This document shows, in pieces, positions 11,266 to 23,055 of a DNA stretch of 64,000 nucleotides. Origin of the DNA: Brachionus manjavacas (taxonomy: Eukaryota; Rotifera; Eurotatoria; Ploima; Brachionidae); assembly GCA_019054805.1 (NCBI GenBank), contig JAHQIY010000001.1, positions 992,001 to 1,056,000 of the forward strand. Reading direction: 5' to 3'. The number at the start of each line of letters is the position of its first letter. The stretch's first letter is position 1. Under the pieces are notes generated by a model. That model saw nothing but the letters and a program-made list of their open reading frames with translations, searched no databases and had not been told where the DNA came from. The translations under genes and the position numbers were made by a program.

Positions 11266-12753
11266 ATGAGTGGAGTGATAAAACAAAATGTAAAAATTAG
11301 TGAAATTTTTCGAGAATGGACTGAATCGATGTCAATGCATGGATTTGCAAACATATTTAGAACTAAATACCACTTAATTCGAACAGTGTGGGCTATTTGT
11401 ATCTTGGCCTCTGCTGGATTCTGCTTTTATATCATTGCAACAAACATTATGAGCTTTTTAAAATACGAAGTAGTCACAACAATAAGAATAGTTGAGAAAG
11501 ATTTTATGCCATTTCCAGCAGTTACTGTGTGCAATGCCAATTCGTTTGTAACACATCAAGGTTTAAAATATGTCTCAACATTTTTGGAACAAAACAATCT
11601 AACAAATTTTACCAGTCAAAATTTCGGTGTTATACAAGGAGTATTTTCAAGGCTTATATTTAATCAAATTTTCATAAAATATATTTCTACATTATTTTTT
11701 AAGGCCACCACCTCAGACTTTAGGAAAAATCTATCAATTCCTTTTGAACAAATGTTCATTAGTTGTTTGTATAACTTACAAACATGTGATAAAAATGACT
11801 GGGAATGGTACTATGATTTTACTTTTGGAAGTTGCTATCGCTTTAATACAGGTCTAAATTCTGATGGGAATAAATACGAAATTAAGAATTCAAGTTATCA
11901 TGGTAAATACAATGGCCTTATGATTGAGCTTTATGTTGGAATACCTAATGACCAAAATACATTGAGTATGACTACTGGAGCTCACATTTATGTTGATGAC
12001 AATTCATTCAAGCCAACATTAGGACAAGGTTTTGGTGTTTCGCCAGGATTCAGCACAGACATAGCTCTTGAAAGAATTAATAACAAGCAAATGCCCAAAC
12101 CTTACAGTGAATGCATAGAAAATCTAGATTCAATTGACTCATTTGACTCAGAATATTATAGAAAAGTGTTCAGATCAAATTTGACTTATCGTTTAAGTGA
12201 ATGCTTAAATTCTCATTTTTATTTTGAGATCAACGACAGATGTAAATGTGATCCATTGGATAATAATTTTGCTTTGGATGAAAAAAATCCCTGTGACACC
12301 ATAGAAGAACAACTTTGTGCTATTGGAGTTACTCAAGAAGTTGTGTCATCAAATTTTAAGAGTAAAATTAAATCCTTGTGTCCATTAGAGTGTGAATCAA
12401 CGAGTTTTAGAATTTCAAAATCAGAAAATAGATATCCATCTGAATCATATAGTAGTGAGTTAATAAAGACCGAAAAAGTCAAATATTTATTTGAAAATAG
12501 ATCTAATGTCAGCAATGAAGAATTGAGAAAAAATATTCTAGCATTAAATGTCTACTATGAATATCTGAAAGAAACAGAGATAACTGAGAGTGCAAGTGTT
12601 AGCTGGGATGGCTTGTTGGGAATTGTTGGTGGTAATTTAGGCCTATTTTTGGGAATGAGCGTTTTGAGTTTTGTGGAATTTATTGATTTATTTTTTCAAG
12701 TTATTTTTAAAAAATTCGGAAATAACAGTGCTAAAATATCTGCCAAAAATTAA
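11266..12753 (+). CDS. DEG/ENaC-family sodium channel subunit, single exon
   Basis: A 495-residue frame without introns encodes an acid-sensing/FMRFamide-gated-type channel subunit. Members form trimeric amiloride-sensitive cation channels in the plasma membrane. After a short cytosolic N-terminus the pre-TM1 HGFANIF and TM1 (about residues 42-62) are followed by the family signature FPAVTVCNANSF. The extracellular domain is Cys-rich: TFGSCYRFN, GLMIELYVG, PYSECIENL, YRLSECLN, RCKCDP and CPLECESTSF. TM2 near 440-470 ends GGNLGLFLGMSVLSFVEFID, with GMS at the G-x-S selectivity filter position. The first ATG is used; the sequence upstream has no coding potential. Being intronless in an intron-bearing neighbourhood is unusual. 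A 103-bp near copy of residues ~205-239 lies at 13440-13542. Confidence 0.93.
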   Translation: MSGVIKQNVKISEIFREWTESMSMHGFANIFRTKYHLIRTVWAICILASAGFCFYIIATNIMSFLKYEVVTTIRIVEKDFMPFPAVTVCNANSFVTHQGLKYVSTFLEQNNLTNFTSQNFGVIQGVFSRLIFNQIFIKYISTLFFKATTSDFRKNLSIPFEQMFISCLYNLQTCDKNDWEWYYDFTFGSCYRFNTGLNSDGNKYEIKNSSYHGKYNGLMIELYVGIPNDQNTLSMTTGAHIYVDDNSFKPTLGQGFGVSPGFSTDIALERINNKQMPKPYSECIENLDSIDSFDSEYYRKVFRSNLTYRLSECLNSHFYFEINDRCKCDPLDNNFALDEKNPCDTIEEQLCAIGVTQEVVSSNFKSKIKSLCPLECESTSFRISKSENRYPSESYSSELIKTEKVKYLFENRSNVSNEELRKNILALNVYYEYLKETEITESASVSWDGLLGIVGGNLGLFLGMSVLSFVEFIDLFFQVIFKKFGNNSAKISAKN

Positions 12754-13439
12754 AATAAACTCATTAAAAAAAAATTAATTGTAAAATAATTAGTTGGATC
12801 TAAAATTGAGATAAATTAAATTTTATTAATCAGTAAAAAAATTTAAAGAAAACTTTCATTAAGTGATTGGAAATTTTTTTTTTCCGCTACAGGGGCTCAA
12901 AGAGTTTTTTAATTGTCAAAAGTATGCTTCGGTCCGATGAGAATGTCTTTTGCAAACATATACGAAAGATAAAAAAATCAAATACCATCTTGTAGAGCAA
13001 AAAAATCTCTACTAGAAAAATTTTTTTTTTTTTCCAAAAAATAATTTAGTCTTTTTTAATAGATATTTTTATTTAAAAATTAATTTAAAAAGGCTTCGAG
13101 CTAATATTCGAAAAGAGCGCATACTGCACAAACGAAGTGAAGCTCCTTCTGCCCAGTTAAAACAATAATAAAAAAAACAAACATATTTTAAATTACATCA
13201 TTAAAAAAAAATTTCATTTATTTTTTTTTCAGTTATTCATAGCATAATATTTTCAATTGTAAAAAAAGATAAATAAAAAAGAAAAATTTTTTTTTTCAAA
13301 AAAATCCGAAATTTTAACCAAATTTTGTTTTTTTGTTTCTAGTCCCTGGGGACCTCCTGACCCCAAATAAGATATTCAAATTCTGAACAAATTGTAGGTT
13401 TTACTTAAATGCAGCCAAAAGCTCCGAAGGACAAAAAGT
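12754..13439. other. Intergenic region downstream of the channel gene
   Basis: AT-rich sequence with no recognised gene or repeat. Poly-A/T tracts dominate. Confidence 0.45.
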
Positions 13440-13542
13440 CGAAATTAAGAATTCAAATAATCATGGTAAATATAATGGCCTAATGATTGAGCTTTTTGTT
13501 GGAATACCTAATGACCAAAATACATTGAGTATGACTCCTGGA
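13440..13542 (+). pseudogene. 103-bp fragment homologous to the DEG/ENaC gene
   Basis: Bases 13440-13542 match 11878-11980 of the channel gene with six visible substitutions (about 94% identity). The fragment starts at cgaaattaagaattcaa and ends at actcctgga. It translates as EIKNSNNHGKYNGLMIELF and VGIPNDQNTLSMTPG. Homology stops abruptly at both ends and a stop follows shortly. Two of the six changes are silent, and TPG is a common DEG/ENaC reading at that position where the gene has TTG. It may be the last piece of a lost tandem paralogue rather than a copy of the present gene. Confidence 0.85.
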
Positions 13543-13945
13543 AATTTTAATTAAATTAATTTTTAGAAATTTTTATTTTTACATCTTTATTTATTTTTTA
13601 TTATCCAACATTTAATTTTTTTAAGCGCTTAATTTTCTGAAAGGGGAGCGTTTTATCTCCAAGCAACTTGCCTAGATGGCTATTTGTATAATAATAATAA
13701 TTATAGTGATAATACAAATTTTGATTAAATTTTCATTTAATCATGAACTTCAAATTGTTTTACTTTCATTGTCAATTCACAGCTTCTATTTTTCATTTAT
13801 TCTTTTTCAATTAATTATTAATTTTAAAAACTTTAATTCAAATCAATGATCATATTATTTTTTGCTCGCTTTTTATCTAAAAAAATTTAAAATAATAAAT
13901 AAAAAATTTTTTGAACTTTTTATTAAAAATTAAATTGACTAAAGG

Positions 13946-16900
13946 CTAGTTCAAAAAGCAGTCATCGGCTTTGGCGATTACATTCAATTTTCTGTCAAAT
14001 CTAAAAAAGTAAAAAAATGCAATTTAGTTAAAGAATTAATTTTGCCAACACTCACTTTTCGCTAAAGTAGCTTGAGATTGATTCGGACTTGGACGGATGA
14101 CAAATGACAAAACAATTCGAATGACAATCATCAAACATGGGCATCAAATATTTTTCCAGCAAACTCTTCATCTCATGCATTTCAACGCGCTCAATCTTCT
14201 TAATCAACTTTCTAAACAAAAAAATAAAATTAATTAGTAAAATTTTTCATTTTTTATTACTGGACTGCATCAATTTCAACTTGTTTGAAAAACGTGCTCA
14301 ACGAATAAGAGCTGAAATTCGACACTGATTTCAAGTCATCTATCAGCAAAAAAATCAGACTATTCTTAGCCGACTCAAACAGATTCTCATCAAATTGATC
14401 ATCCTCCAAATGTTCACTAAAAAGCTTCCTAGTGGCTTCGTAAGCTTTAGTCAAGTTAGCACACTTTTCCAGGCCCAAATCTATGAGAGCCTTTTCGGGG
14501 CTCACATGAATCGACTGATGATAAGCATAGCCGGGACCCCTCACAGCCTCGTACAAAGGCCCCTCGGTCTGAGTAAAGTATTCGACTAGGACCAATAGGC
14601 CGGCATAGTTTTCATGCTTGTAGTCATTGATGTCTACTGATGAAACAATGCGCAAATAGCTCGATTCAGTAGAGCCTAGATTTATCACAAAGTCTTGCTT
14701 GCAAGTGCTCTCGCTTTTTTTCAGGCTCCAAATAGGCTTGACTTCAAACGGTCTATTTGAATTGAGCATCGAGTCAGGAAAGTATTTAGTCCATACACAG
14801 TCGATAGGGCTTGAGAGTTTAGCTAGATCGGTGCAGAAGTAGAACCTGATATTTTGATTGCGTAATAGTTGGGATCGAATCTCGCACAGTTTAGCTTCGA
14901 CAGTGGAGTCGCTCGAGTCTAATTGTAACAGCAGGGTGCTTAGAAAAGCCTCTTGTTTCATGAAGCTGTTCTTGTTCATGTTTGTGTTTGGATTGAAGAA
15001 AACACTATTAGACAATGAGCTTATCAGATCGGACGGCTCTGTTTTGCGTTTCTTGATTTCTTTGAGCAAATTGTTGATCGCTATTTTTATTTGGTGACGA
15101 TCAAATTGTGTGTCAAAAGTGATGTATTTGAGCCATTTGATGGCCAGCTCGTAGTCGCCAATTTGAGTTTTGGTGAATACTGTTAAGTATTGGGAAAACG
15201 AGCCTGGCTCAAATTCACAGCCGTTTATGCCCAAGCTTACATCGAATTCTAACAATTCTTTGTTTAGGTCGTAAACTACTTGTTCATGTGACAATTTAAC
15301 TTGGGAATTTTCCACTGGCAACTCGAACATCACATTTGTGTATAGTTCAAGATAAGAGCGCAACTCGTCACTTAGACTCGATGTGTCCATTATCATGTAT
15401 GCCTTGGTAAAAAATTTGTAAATTTTTTGTTGTTGTTGAATTAATAAAGTAATAAAATAAGTTTTTTTTTTTAAATAAAATTGATTTTTTTTATATTTTT
15501 TAATATTTTTTTTTAGATGATAGAATATGAACAATATTTTATTAAATACCATTTTTCAATTATTCATACATCATTAATTTCAAATAATTATTTTTAAACG
15601 ACTATTTGAATATTTAGTAAAGTCCTAAGATCATGATTAAGTTTTTTTGAGAGTATTAAACATATGCTCAAATACCTGACTATCTTATCCTCTGGATAAG
15701 ATCATTCTTGTATCACAGATCTTTTAAGGTAAAAATAATGACTTCACATCAAATTCATTTCTAATTAGGGCAGGCGTTCCACAAGGCTCAGTAATAAGCC
15801 CCTTACTCTTTAGCATATTTATTAATGATATTCCCAAAGTTGATCTTTCGAACAAAAAATACTCACTCCCGTTTGCTGATGATCTGATTACTTTCTTCAT
15901 ATTTAAAAAGACAGGAAGAATTGAAAGAGAAATAAATAACTACTTAAAAGAAATAGAGCCATGGATTATAATTTTCCATGTCTTAACTCATTCTCCGAAT
16001 CAGGTTTACAAAAGTTACAAGTTATTCAAAATACTTCTGTTAGATGCATTCTAAAACTTCCTCTCAGAACCTCCTCTGAATCATTATTCTATGAAGCAGA
16101 AAATAAATTGAATATTAGTAAAATTGACCACAGACTAAGCAATCTCTTAGAAAATTACCTTCGTAATGCTCTTGATTATTCAGTTCCATTGACTAAAAGA
16201 CTTGCTTCGGAGTATCAAAGAGGCTTCGATTCTAGATTTATTACGAATCCCACTCCTCTATGTAGCTGCTACCTAATTATACAAAAATTTTCTATCCCTA
16301 AAGATCTTATCTATATTTTTTTGTTTTTTTTTAATTTTTTTCTTTCAACTCCATCTTTAATTATTATTTTTGTATCTCATCTTTTCATTGATAAATGAAA
16401 AATAATTAACTTTAAATTTAGATTTTTTTTAAGCTGTTTTAATTTTTTATTTAATTTTTTTTTTTTATCTGAAGGAGCGTATGCTCGAATAGAAAACAAA
16501 TAATAATATTTTTTTCTTTATAAAATTCATAGGACAAGCGGGTTCTACAGGTAAAGGTATTCTAGGTGGCCTTTTACTTTTATTTAACCATGAAACTCCT
16601 CTTGTATCTAAACTTTATTGAATTAAAAAAAGTCTTTGATAGCATACACAGAGAAACCTTGTGGGCCATATTAAGGTCATTTGGCCTGCCACAAAGATTG
16701 TTAACTTGATAAAACTCTACTCCGCGAAATTCGAGTTTAGCGTGATTCTGGAAAAGTACAATCTACAGCAGAGTTGTTTTTAAGTCACAAGTCTTTAGTC
16801 AAGTCAAGTCAATGAATTGACTTAAATTTTTTAATTTTTTTCTAATTAAAATATGATTTTTTTTTTAATTAATAAACATACTTTATTATATTAACTTTTT

Positions 16901-19900
16901 AATTTTTTTTTGATATTTTAACCTCTTTTTTTCAGCGCGGCAGTCCAAAACTCTGGCCGCCAAGCTGAAAGGCTAAATGACCGCCCGCCACAATGTTGAC
17001 CGTATCTTTGACTGCCCGCTTTTTTTTTACCGATTTTTTAAACAGTCCAAAATTTTGACCGTCAAAATGACCGGCTTTACTTAGCCTTATTCTAAAAAAA
17101 AATTGAGTCATTGACTTGACTTAAAAAAAAAAAAATTAAGTCATGACTTTGACTTAAATTTTTGTGACTTAGACTTAAAACTGTGACTTAAAAACAAGTC
17201 TGATCTACAGGAGTCAAGGTTGCGTTCTCTCTCTGACACTATTCCTAATGCTGATTGACTATGTTATAAAGAAAACAACTCTCAGTGAGAGGGGTATAAA
17301 ATGGGAATTAACAGAAAAGCTTGAAAACTTAGAATTAGCGGATGATCTAGTGCTAATATCTAAGAGAGAGACACATAAATGCATATGAAAACGCATGATT
17401 CGGTGAACAACGCCAAACGAACCTGACTAGAAATAAATGGAACCAAAACGAAAGTTATGTAGATAAACACCAAATTGGTTACCCCGATTATCATCGATGG
17501 TACACATACAATTAAAAAATTCTTTAAAAAATTCAAGTGTTAAATGTGAGTGTATTATTAGATAATACTTAGACTTGTTCTTGCATTCAAAGTATGTTCA
17601 AGTGCAAGTGGACTTGAATTTTTCAAATGTGACTTTTTTCTTTAGCAACAAATTTATGCCCCAAAAAATGGAAAAAGTTAACTTATTTTTTTTAAATTTA
17701 TATTTTCAATATTAACTTTTCTTTTTAAAAGATTTAAAAAAAACAAAGATTTCAAAAAAGGCTTATATCATATAAGTACATAAGCTGAGTAAAAGTTTTA
17801 CTCAGTACATAAAATATTCCATTCTGTGCCTAATTATATTATATGTACCACAAACTTTGTTTCTGAAATTAAATTTTATTGAATGAAATTTAATTTCAGA
17901 ACCAAAAAAATTAGTAGCTAATATGTTTTACTAGTGCTTGACTCCGACCAGCATGAGAATCAAACAAACTATACAGCAGTATAGTAAAAGCAACATTGAT
18001 GTACCGAAGTGAATGCTGGGGGATGTGTGAATCTGACAGGAAAAGCCTGAACACCTTCGGGATACACTGGTCTGAAACATTGTCAAATGCTGACCTATAC
18101 ACAAGAACAAATTCATCAAAATGAGGATGGCATGAGGAGAATCAAAGGTATAGGCAAAAGATCGACTTGAATGGAAATCAAAAGTAATGACTCAATAACC
18201 CACAAGGACTGAATAGGGATAAAAAATACTTATAATTTATAGATTTTTTAATTTTCTTAATTGCAAAAATCTAATAAAAATTACACAAATAATGGTTAAA
18301 TTCAATCAATAAGAACATATTTTTTTACTTCTGTGATTGTATTCAATTCAATGGAATCAATTTAAATTCCTTTAGTCTCCGATTGAAATAATATGATCTC
18401 ATACGTCTAGTAATTTCCTAGTGTTTAACACTGAGTAAAGAACTAGTCATTTTGAAAAAGAATAGGGAAGAATTTTAATTTTCTTTATTCCCTTTCTAGG
18501 CTTAAATTGGCTATCTATATATCATGAAATAAAGTTATTTAAAGAGCATCTTTTTATTCGCTTCAAAACATAGTACCACAAGATCCTAATAGGTTTGGGG
18601 CATAAATAAAATATTAGCTTAATATTTTATTTAGCTAATATTTTAAGCTAAATAAAATATTAAAATATTAGCTTAAAATGTTGGCTGACCGGTGGCTTGA
18701 CCACGAGTCAGTCGTTTTTATTAGAATTAAAATAATAAAGTTCGAAAGCTGCCGGTAATACGTCGGGCAATAAAGAAAAAAAGGACGACTTCATCGCCTA
18801 TGCAGAGGCACGCAACCTAACATCGTGTACGAGGGAAGACATCAGGAGGAGAGATTTAAAACTTAAATAAAAAGTAAACTCATGATCAAAAGAAGACATG
18901 ATGATATATAAATGGATTTTTTCTTGACTAAAAAATTAAAACACATTAAAGATACTCTCTAATACTTAACTTCTAAAAATTTAATGCCATTAATACCTCA
19001 ATGAGACCTTTTATAAAAACAAGCGATGAAACTCTTAATTAACATTTAGAAAAAGATTTAACTGAAAAAAAATTAAACTCACTTGTACAAAGTTAGTCGC
19101 TTCTAAATGATCGACTTGGATTTGCAAGTGTTTTAAATTTTGGAAGTTATTGAAGCATTTATTAAATGGTTCGAAGTTCTCGTTCTCCTTGTAGCTAAAA
19201 AATTGTCTCAGTTGTTTGAAATTAATTTTGTCTGGGAGTGGAACTTCGATAGAGTCGTAGAACTCATCGGGCACTTCACATTCATCATTTTCTTCGATCG
19301 CATTCTCCAATTTGACCTTTAGCTCTTTTAGACCTTTTTTTCCTAAAGCTTTTTTTCGCTCTTCAACTCTTTTCTTATTCTCGTTTCCAATCGACTTCAT
19401 CAACTCTTCACATGGCTTGCCAATGACCAACGCATGGCACGAACTCAGCATATTACGTTTGATCAAATCTAGCCAAAAGTCTTTTGATTCTCCAGCCAAA
19501 TTTTCGAATATTTTAGTCTGAACAAACCTAGTCTTAAACTAAAAAAAATTCAATGAAATTAACAAAAAAATGTTTTTATTGTCCAAATGGTTGTACTTAA
19601 CTAATTAAAATATTCAACAAAAATTGGGAGTCATTCATTTTGTCGAAAATTTTTTTATCGAAAACATATTTGAGAAAATCAATTTTATCGAAAATAAATG
19701 TGAGAAAATCATTTTGTTGAAAAATAATTATACAAATCCAAAAGTGTGGAAAAACTAGAAGAATCGAGCAAAATGCTAATAAACGTAAATAATTAAAAAT
19801 ATTTAAATTAAAATAAAAAATTTATTTATTTAAAGTTTTGAAAAACTAGAAGGTAGACTCAATCGAATCGAAAAAAGTAATTTATAAGTTTGAATTAAAA

Positions 19901-21983
19901 ATTATTTAGTTTTAAAATTTAAAAAATTAGAAGTAGATGCGATCCAGGAAAATGTCAACAATGGTAAATAATAAAAAATTTAAATTTACAATCATGTCAT
20001 TATTTAATTTACCGATTAGCGCCACAAACATCAGCTATCAGTTCGATTTTACTAAATTGTAAAATAATTTATTTTATCCAACTAATTACAATTATTTTAA
20101 TAAGCTTAAAATTTTTTTTATTTTGAAAAAAAATTAGGAAATCTCTGCGTCAGTCAAAGTTATTTCAATGTCAGTACTATGTTATTTTAGCGACACTTCA
20201 GAAAACTTCTCAAACAAATAAAAATTCAAAAAAAATTGGTAAAAAAATTCATGTTTTTCTAATATTTAAAAATTAGTATTTTTATTTGCACTTTTTGTTA
20301 ATTGTAATTTTTAATAAATTATAAAGTCTAAAATAATTTAAGTGTTTAAAATTTAGATTTAGATTAGAATTGGTTAAAAAAGAACTTACTTCAAATTTTA
20401 ATAATGTTCAACGGATTTTTCATGCTAATCCCATGGTAATGCATATGGACTAATATGGATAGATTTTTTAATTAATAATTTAATCTAAACTTTTTTCAAT
20501 CAAATGAATATTCTAGAAATATTTTCGATCAAGTAAATTCTCTAAAGTATATTCAGCAAAAAAAATTTCGACAAAAAAATTGTCTTTTTCAATAAAAAAA
20601 AATTCGATAATATGATAAAGTTCCTAAAAAATAAAAATTTTTTTCTCAGTAAAATTTAAAAAAAAAAATTTTTTTTGTCCAAATGGTTGTACTAAAAAAT
20701 TAAAAAAAACAAAAACTTACATCTAAAGGATTATCGGGATTTCCGTATAGAAAGTCTCCTATACAAATCATGGACATTGTTTCATGTGGCGAGTCTTCTA
20801 GCTTGTCATGTATCTCAGATATCTTCATCTTAATGACATTGCTCATTCGATCTGAATCGAATTCAATTTTTCCCTCAATCAAATCAGACAAAATTTGCAT
20901 CAACTCTTCTTTAATTTTATCCAATGCGTCCAGCTGGGTGTTGGTAAAGCTTAAGCTAAAGTAAGACTCCCTGTATTCCTCTACTCGGTAGTGGATTTTG
21001 TTACAATAGGATTTTTTACTGATAAAATGAGAGTAGAGTGGAGAAATGGACGAATCTGTGAGATAGTAGAGAATGAGATCAAGTGCGATTATTAGTCTTA
21101 GATCTGTGATGTGTGGTCCTCTCCAGGCAATTGCTACAAGCCCATTGGTAGCCTGATCGCTTGGATAATACACAATGCGGTCGATATTTTGACTCAGCGG
21201 TGTTATTGCTCGACAAAATGGCCTCTCACTCAACCTGAGCTCTTCAGGCTTTGTTTTGGACAAAATTTTCTCCTCAAATTTTTCCAAAACATCAATTAGC
21301 TCCTGACTTTCAATTTGTCCGGCAACAACCACAGCCAAATTGTCCGCCTTGTACATTTTCTTGTGATAATCAATAACTTTAGTGTGTGAGCATGATGTTC
21401 TCAGGTTGTGCAAGACTCCGCCTGTTTCGTATCTGTATCCACATTCGGGATCCGGGTACAAAATTTTTGCCAGCTCCCTCTCGACAACATTTTCGTCTTC
21501 GTTCTCAATTGACTGCATCTCAGAGTAAACAACGCCGGCGTCTTCTGCCTCGCCAGTTATGTGATACACCTCGGTGACAAAGCCGGACTCGTTCAGCAAC
21601 GGGTGAAATATGTGATCCAAATAAATTGGTAGTATTTGCAAAAAGCCGCATTTTTCAGCGGTAGAAATGGTGTAAGTAGTGTTGTCGACTGCAGTCCATG
21701 CATTGGTTCCAGCAGCGAAGACTTTGTTGGCCAGGATGTCCAGGATGCCGCTGTAGGGGTAGTCTTGACTGCCAAGGAAAATCATATGCTCTAGAGTGTG
21801 CGATAAGCCGTCATCATCAGATGCTTCTGTCGCCAAAGAAAAATAGCCTTCCACAACAGGACCGGGTACTTTGTTCACATACAATTTCATGCCTGTTCTC
21901 GATGAGACGTACTTTTCTACAGGGACCACACATGATGGGTCGTCCTCTCGGTTTATTGTTCCTACTAGTTCAAAAGAGACCAT
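13946..21983 (-). CDS. M16-family metallopeptidase (insulinase/pitrilysin superfamily), five exons
   Basis: Exons 21983-20721, 19538-19083, 15402-14261, 14211-14056 and 14000-13946 join in phase (3072 bp, 1023 residues), the usual size of the large single-chain M16C enzymes. The zinc motif HxxEH is HTLEH (H62, E65, H66), and the distal Glu ligand is probably E155 in GVVYSEMQSIEN. The C-terminal half carries RGPGYAYHQSIHVSPEKAL, matching the R-G-x-G-Y region that binds substrate main chain in this family. Sequence style (SHTLEHMIFLGS, VYSEMQ, DTSSLSDELRSYLELY) resembles the C05D11.1/YOL098C subgroup more than insulysin itself. No targeting peptide is evident, so it is probably cytosolic. Introns 1 (1182 bp) and 2 (3680 bp) are unusually large because repeats have entered them; the other two are about 50 bp. 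Confidence 0.9.
15765..16300 (+). mobile_element. LINE relic in the large M16 intron (LINE-C type)
   Basis: The plus strand, opposite to the host gene, reads AGVPQGSVISPLLFSIFIND near 15768-15830 and PFADDLITFF near 15870-15895. These are the PQG and FADD blocks of a LINE reverse transcriptase. After an internal deletion, 15961-16290 gives GLQKLQVIQNTSVRCILKLP, the post-RT block also seen at 31790-31890. The frame is broken, so it is a dead copy. Confidence 0.8.
16590..17540 (+). mobile_element. RTE/craniofacial-type LINE relic interrupted by a MITE
   Basis: Plus-strand translation gives FIELKKVFDSIHRETLW and LRSFGLPQ before the interruption at 16769. After 17202 it gives QSTGVKVAF, LIDYVIKKTTLSERGIKW, EKLENLELADDLVLIS and, later, NEPD-K-MEPKRK and TPIIIDGTHI-like text. 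The order (KAFDS-H, GV-Q-C, ADD, then IDGT) is that of RTE-like elements. Several frame breaks are present. The reading frame across the insertion point resumes as QSTGVK once the MITE and one copy of its target duplication are set aside. Confidence 0.8.
16769..17202. mobile_element. hAT-like MITE with 8-bp target duplication
   Basis: The 434-bp element begins cagagttgtttttaagtcac and ends gtgacttaaaaacaagtctg, an imperfect terminal inverted repeat with repeated aagtca motifs inside the ends. It is flanked on both sides by atctacag (16761-16768 and 17203-17210). Eight-bp duplications and CAG..CTG ends are typical of the hAT superfamily. It contains no coding sequence. The interior near 16930-17090 is GC-richer (cagtccaaaactctggccgc). 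Relatives are at 33249-33449 and 37371-37471. Confidence 0.88.
17541..19082. other. Remainder of the large M16 intron
   Basis: No gene is recognised. Near 18608-18680 the sequence consists of nested palindromes built from ttagctaatattttat units. Around 18715-18850 there is a less AT-rich segment that could be the end of an unidentified repeat. The short open frames near 17911-18119 show no known motif. Confidence 0.4.
19539..20720. repeat. M16 intron 1 holding an insertion-like block between 19-bp direct repeats
   Basis: The sequence ttgtccaaatggttgtact occurs at 19579-19597 and again at 20675-20693, just inside the two ends of this 1182-bp intron. Between them, motifs tttatcgaaa/gtcgaaa near 19640-19730 face tttcgac/ttcgata near 20560-20610 in inverted orientation. 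This suggests a non-coding element with degenerate inverted ends. The family is not recognised and no coding sequence is present. Confidence 0.5.
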
Positions 21984-22785
21984 TTTTGGGCGATAAACAC
22001 GTTTAAAAAAGTTAAAATTTATTAATAATAAATTTCAAATTCAAACTTGAATAAATTTCAAATTTTTTCAAGGAAAGTGTGTTGCATTTTAATTGTCTTT
22101 TTTTTTAAATTCTTTTTTTAATTTTAAGTTTTTGAATTTTTGAATTTAAATTTTTTTAACATTTTATCCCTTTTTATTGTTTTTAATAAATTTTTACAGT
22201 TTTTTTGTATTTTGTAGTTTAGCTATCTAATCATTCAAATATTATGACACTATAGGCTAGCTAAAATTTTAGTCAATATTTATTTGGGGACTGATCAATT
22301 TCATGACCAGCCGGTCTTAATTAATATCGAAAAAAAATGCCATTTAATTTATGGGCCAGCTGGTCTCAAAATTTGTTTGGGACAAAAAAATCTTAATTTT
22401 ATGAACAATTTTTTATTTTTTTGATCATAATTTAAAATTTAAAAAAATGTTAAATATTTAAAATTTGATTTTGTTTTAAGTCATAAAAGGATAAAAAACT
22501 TGAAAAATTTACAAGAAAATGATGATGATAATGGAATAAAAAATAAATTAGTTGAATTGGAATTAGTTTATAGATCAAGTCAAGATGAAGATAAAGATAA
22601 TGATGTCGAATTAGTTTCAAGATTAAGCCAGACAAATGATTTAATTCAAAGCGATTAGTTTTTAAAGTATCAAGGTTAATATACATGCTAGTGCCCCTGT
22701 CTTTAAAAGACCGATTAAAATTTCAATAATTAAAAATAAATACACTTTAATAAAATTAAAAAAAAATTAAATTTAGTTTAATTGT
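21984..22785. other. Intergenic region upstream of the M16 gene
   Basis: AT-rich sequence, no recognised gene. The plus frame near 22497-22659 is Asp/Asn-rich (ENDDDNGIKNK) and ends at a stop; it has no recognised relative and is probably chance or a relic. Confidence 0.4.
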
Positions 22786-23055
22786 GTAAAGATTGAGACG
22801 AGAATTAGTGAAAAACTGTAATCAACGACATAGCTTTTTCTGCAACCGAATTGTCAATGACTGGAACGATCTTTACGACTCCATCGCCAAAACGCCAAAA
22901 CTACCAACGACTTCAAAAGTAAGCTTGACAAAACAGCAACTTAATTACGGCAAGTGGCTACCACACAGGGTGTCGCCACCCATCGCGTTTTGCATCATCT
23001 TGCATGCAAATCGCGCCTTGTAGCCTACCCCTTACTACTACTACTACATTTTTTA
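22785..23055 (+). mobile_element. LINE 3'-end fragment with (TAC)n tail
   Basis: The plus frame encodes NCNQRHSFFCNRIVNDWNDL followed by K-x-SLTKQQLNYGKWLPHR, the standard C-terminus of a CR1/jockey-type LINE ORF2. After the stop the copy ends at 23025-23047 in ccttactactactactacat. Only the last ~70 codons remain, so it is strongly 5'-truncated. It belongs to a different family from the LINE-A copies, which end in aat repeats. Confidence 0.8.

Noticed and set aside
17911-18119. Overlapping minus-strand frames with a hydrophobic run and several Cys
   Set aside because: No conserved motif, two competing frames, no splice support; most likely chance or a relic in the intron.
18608-18680. Nested palindromes of ttagctaatattttat
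   Set aside because: Short AT palindromes without spacing regularity; not an array and not a recognised terminus.
22497-22659. Short acidic plus-strand frame rich in Asp, Asn and Gln
   Set aside because: Low complexity, no start or splice context, no recognised relative.
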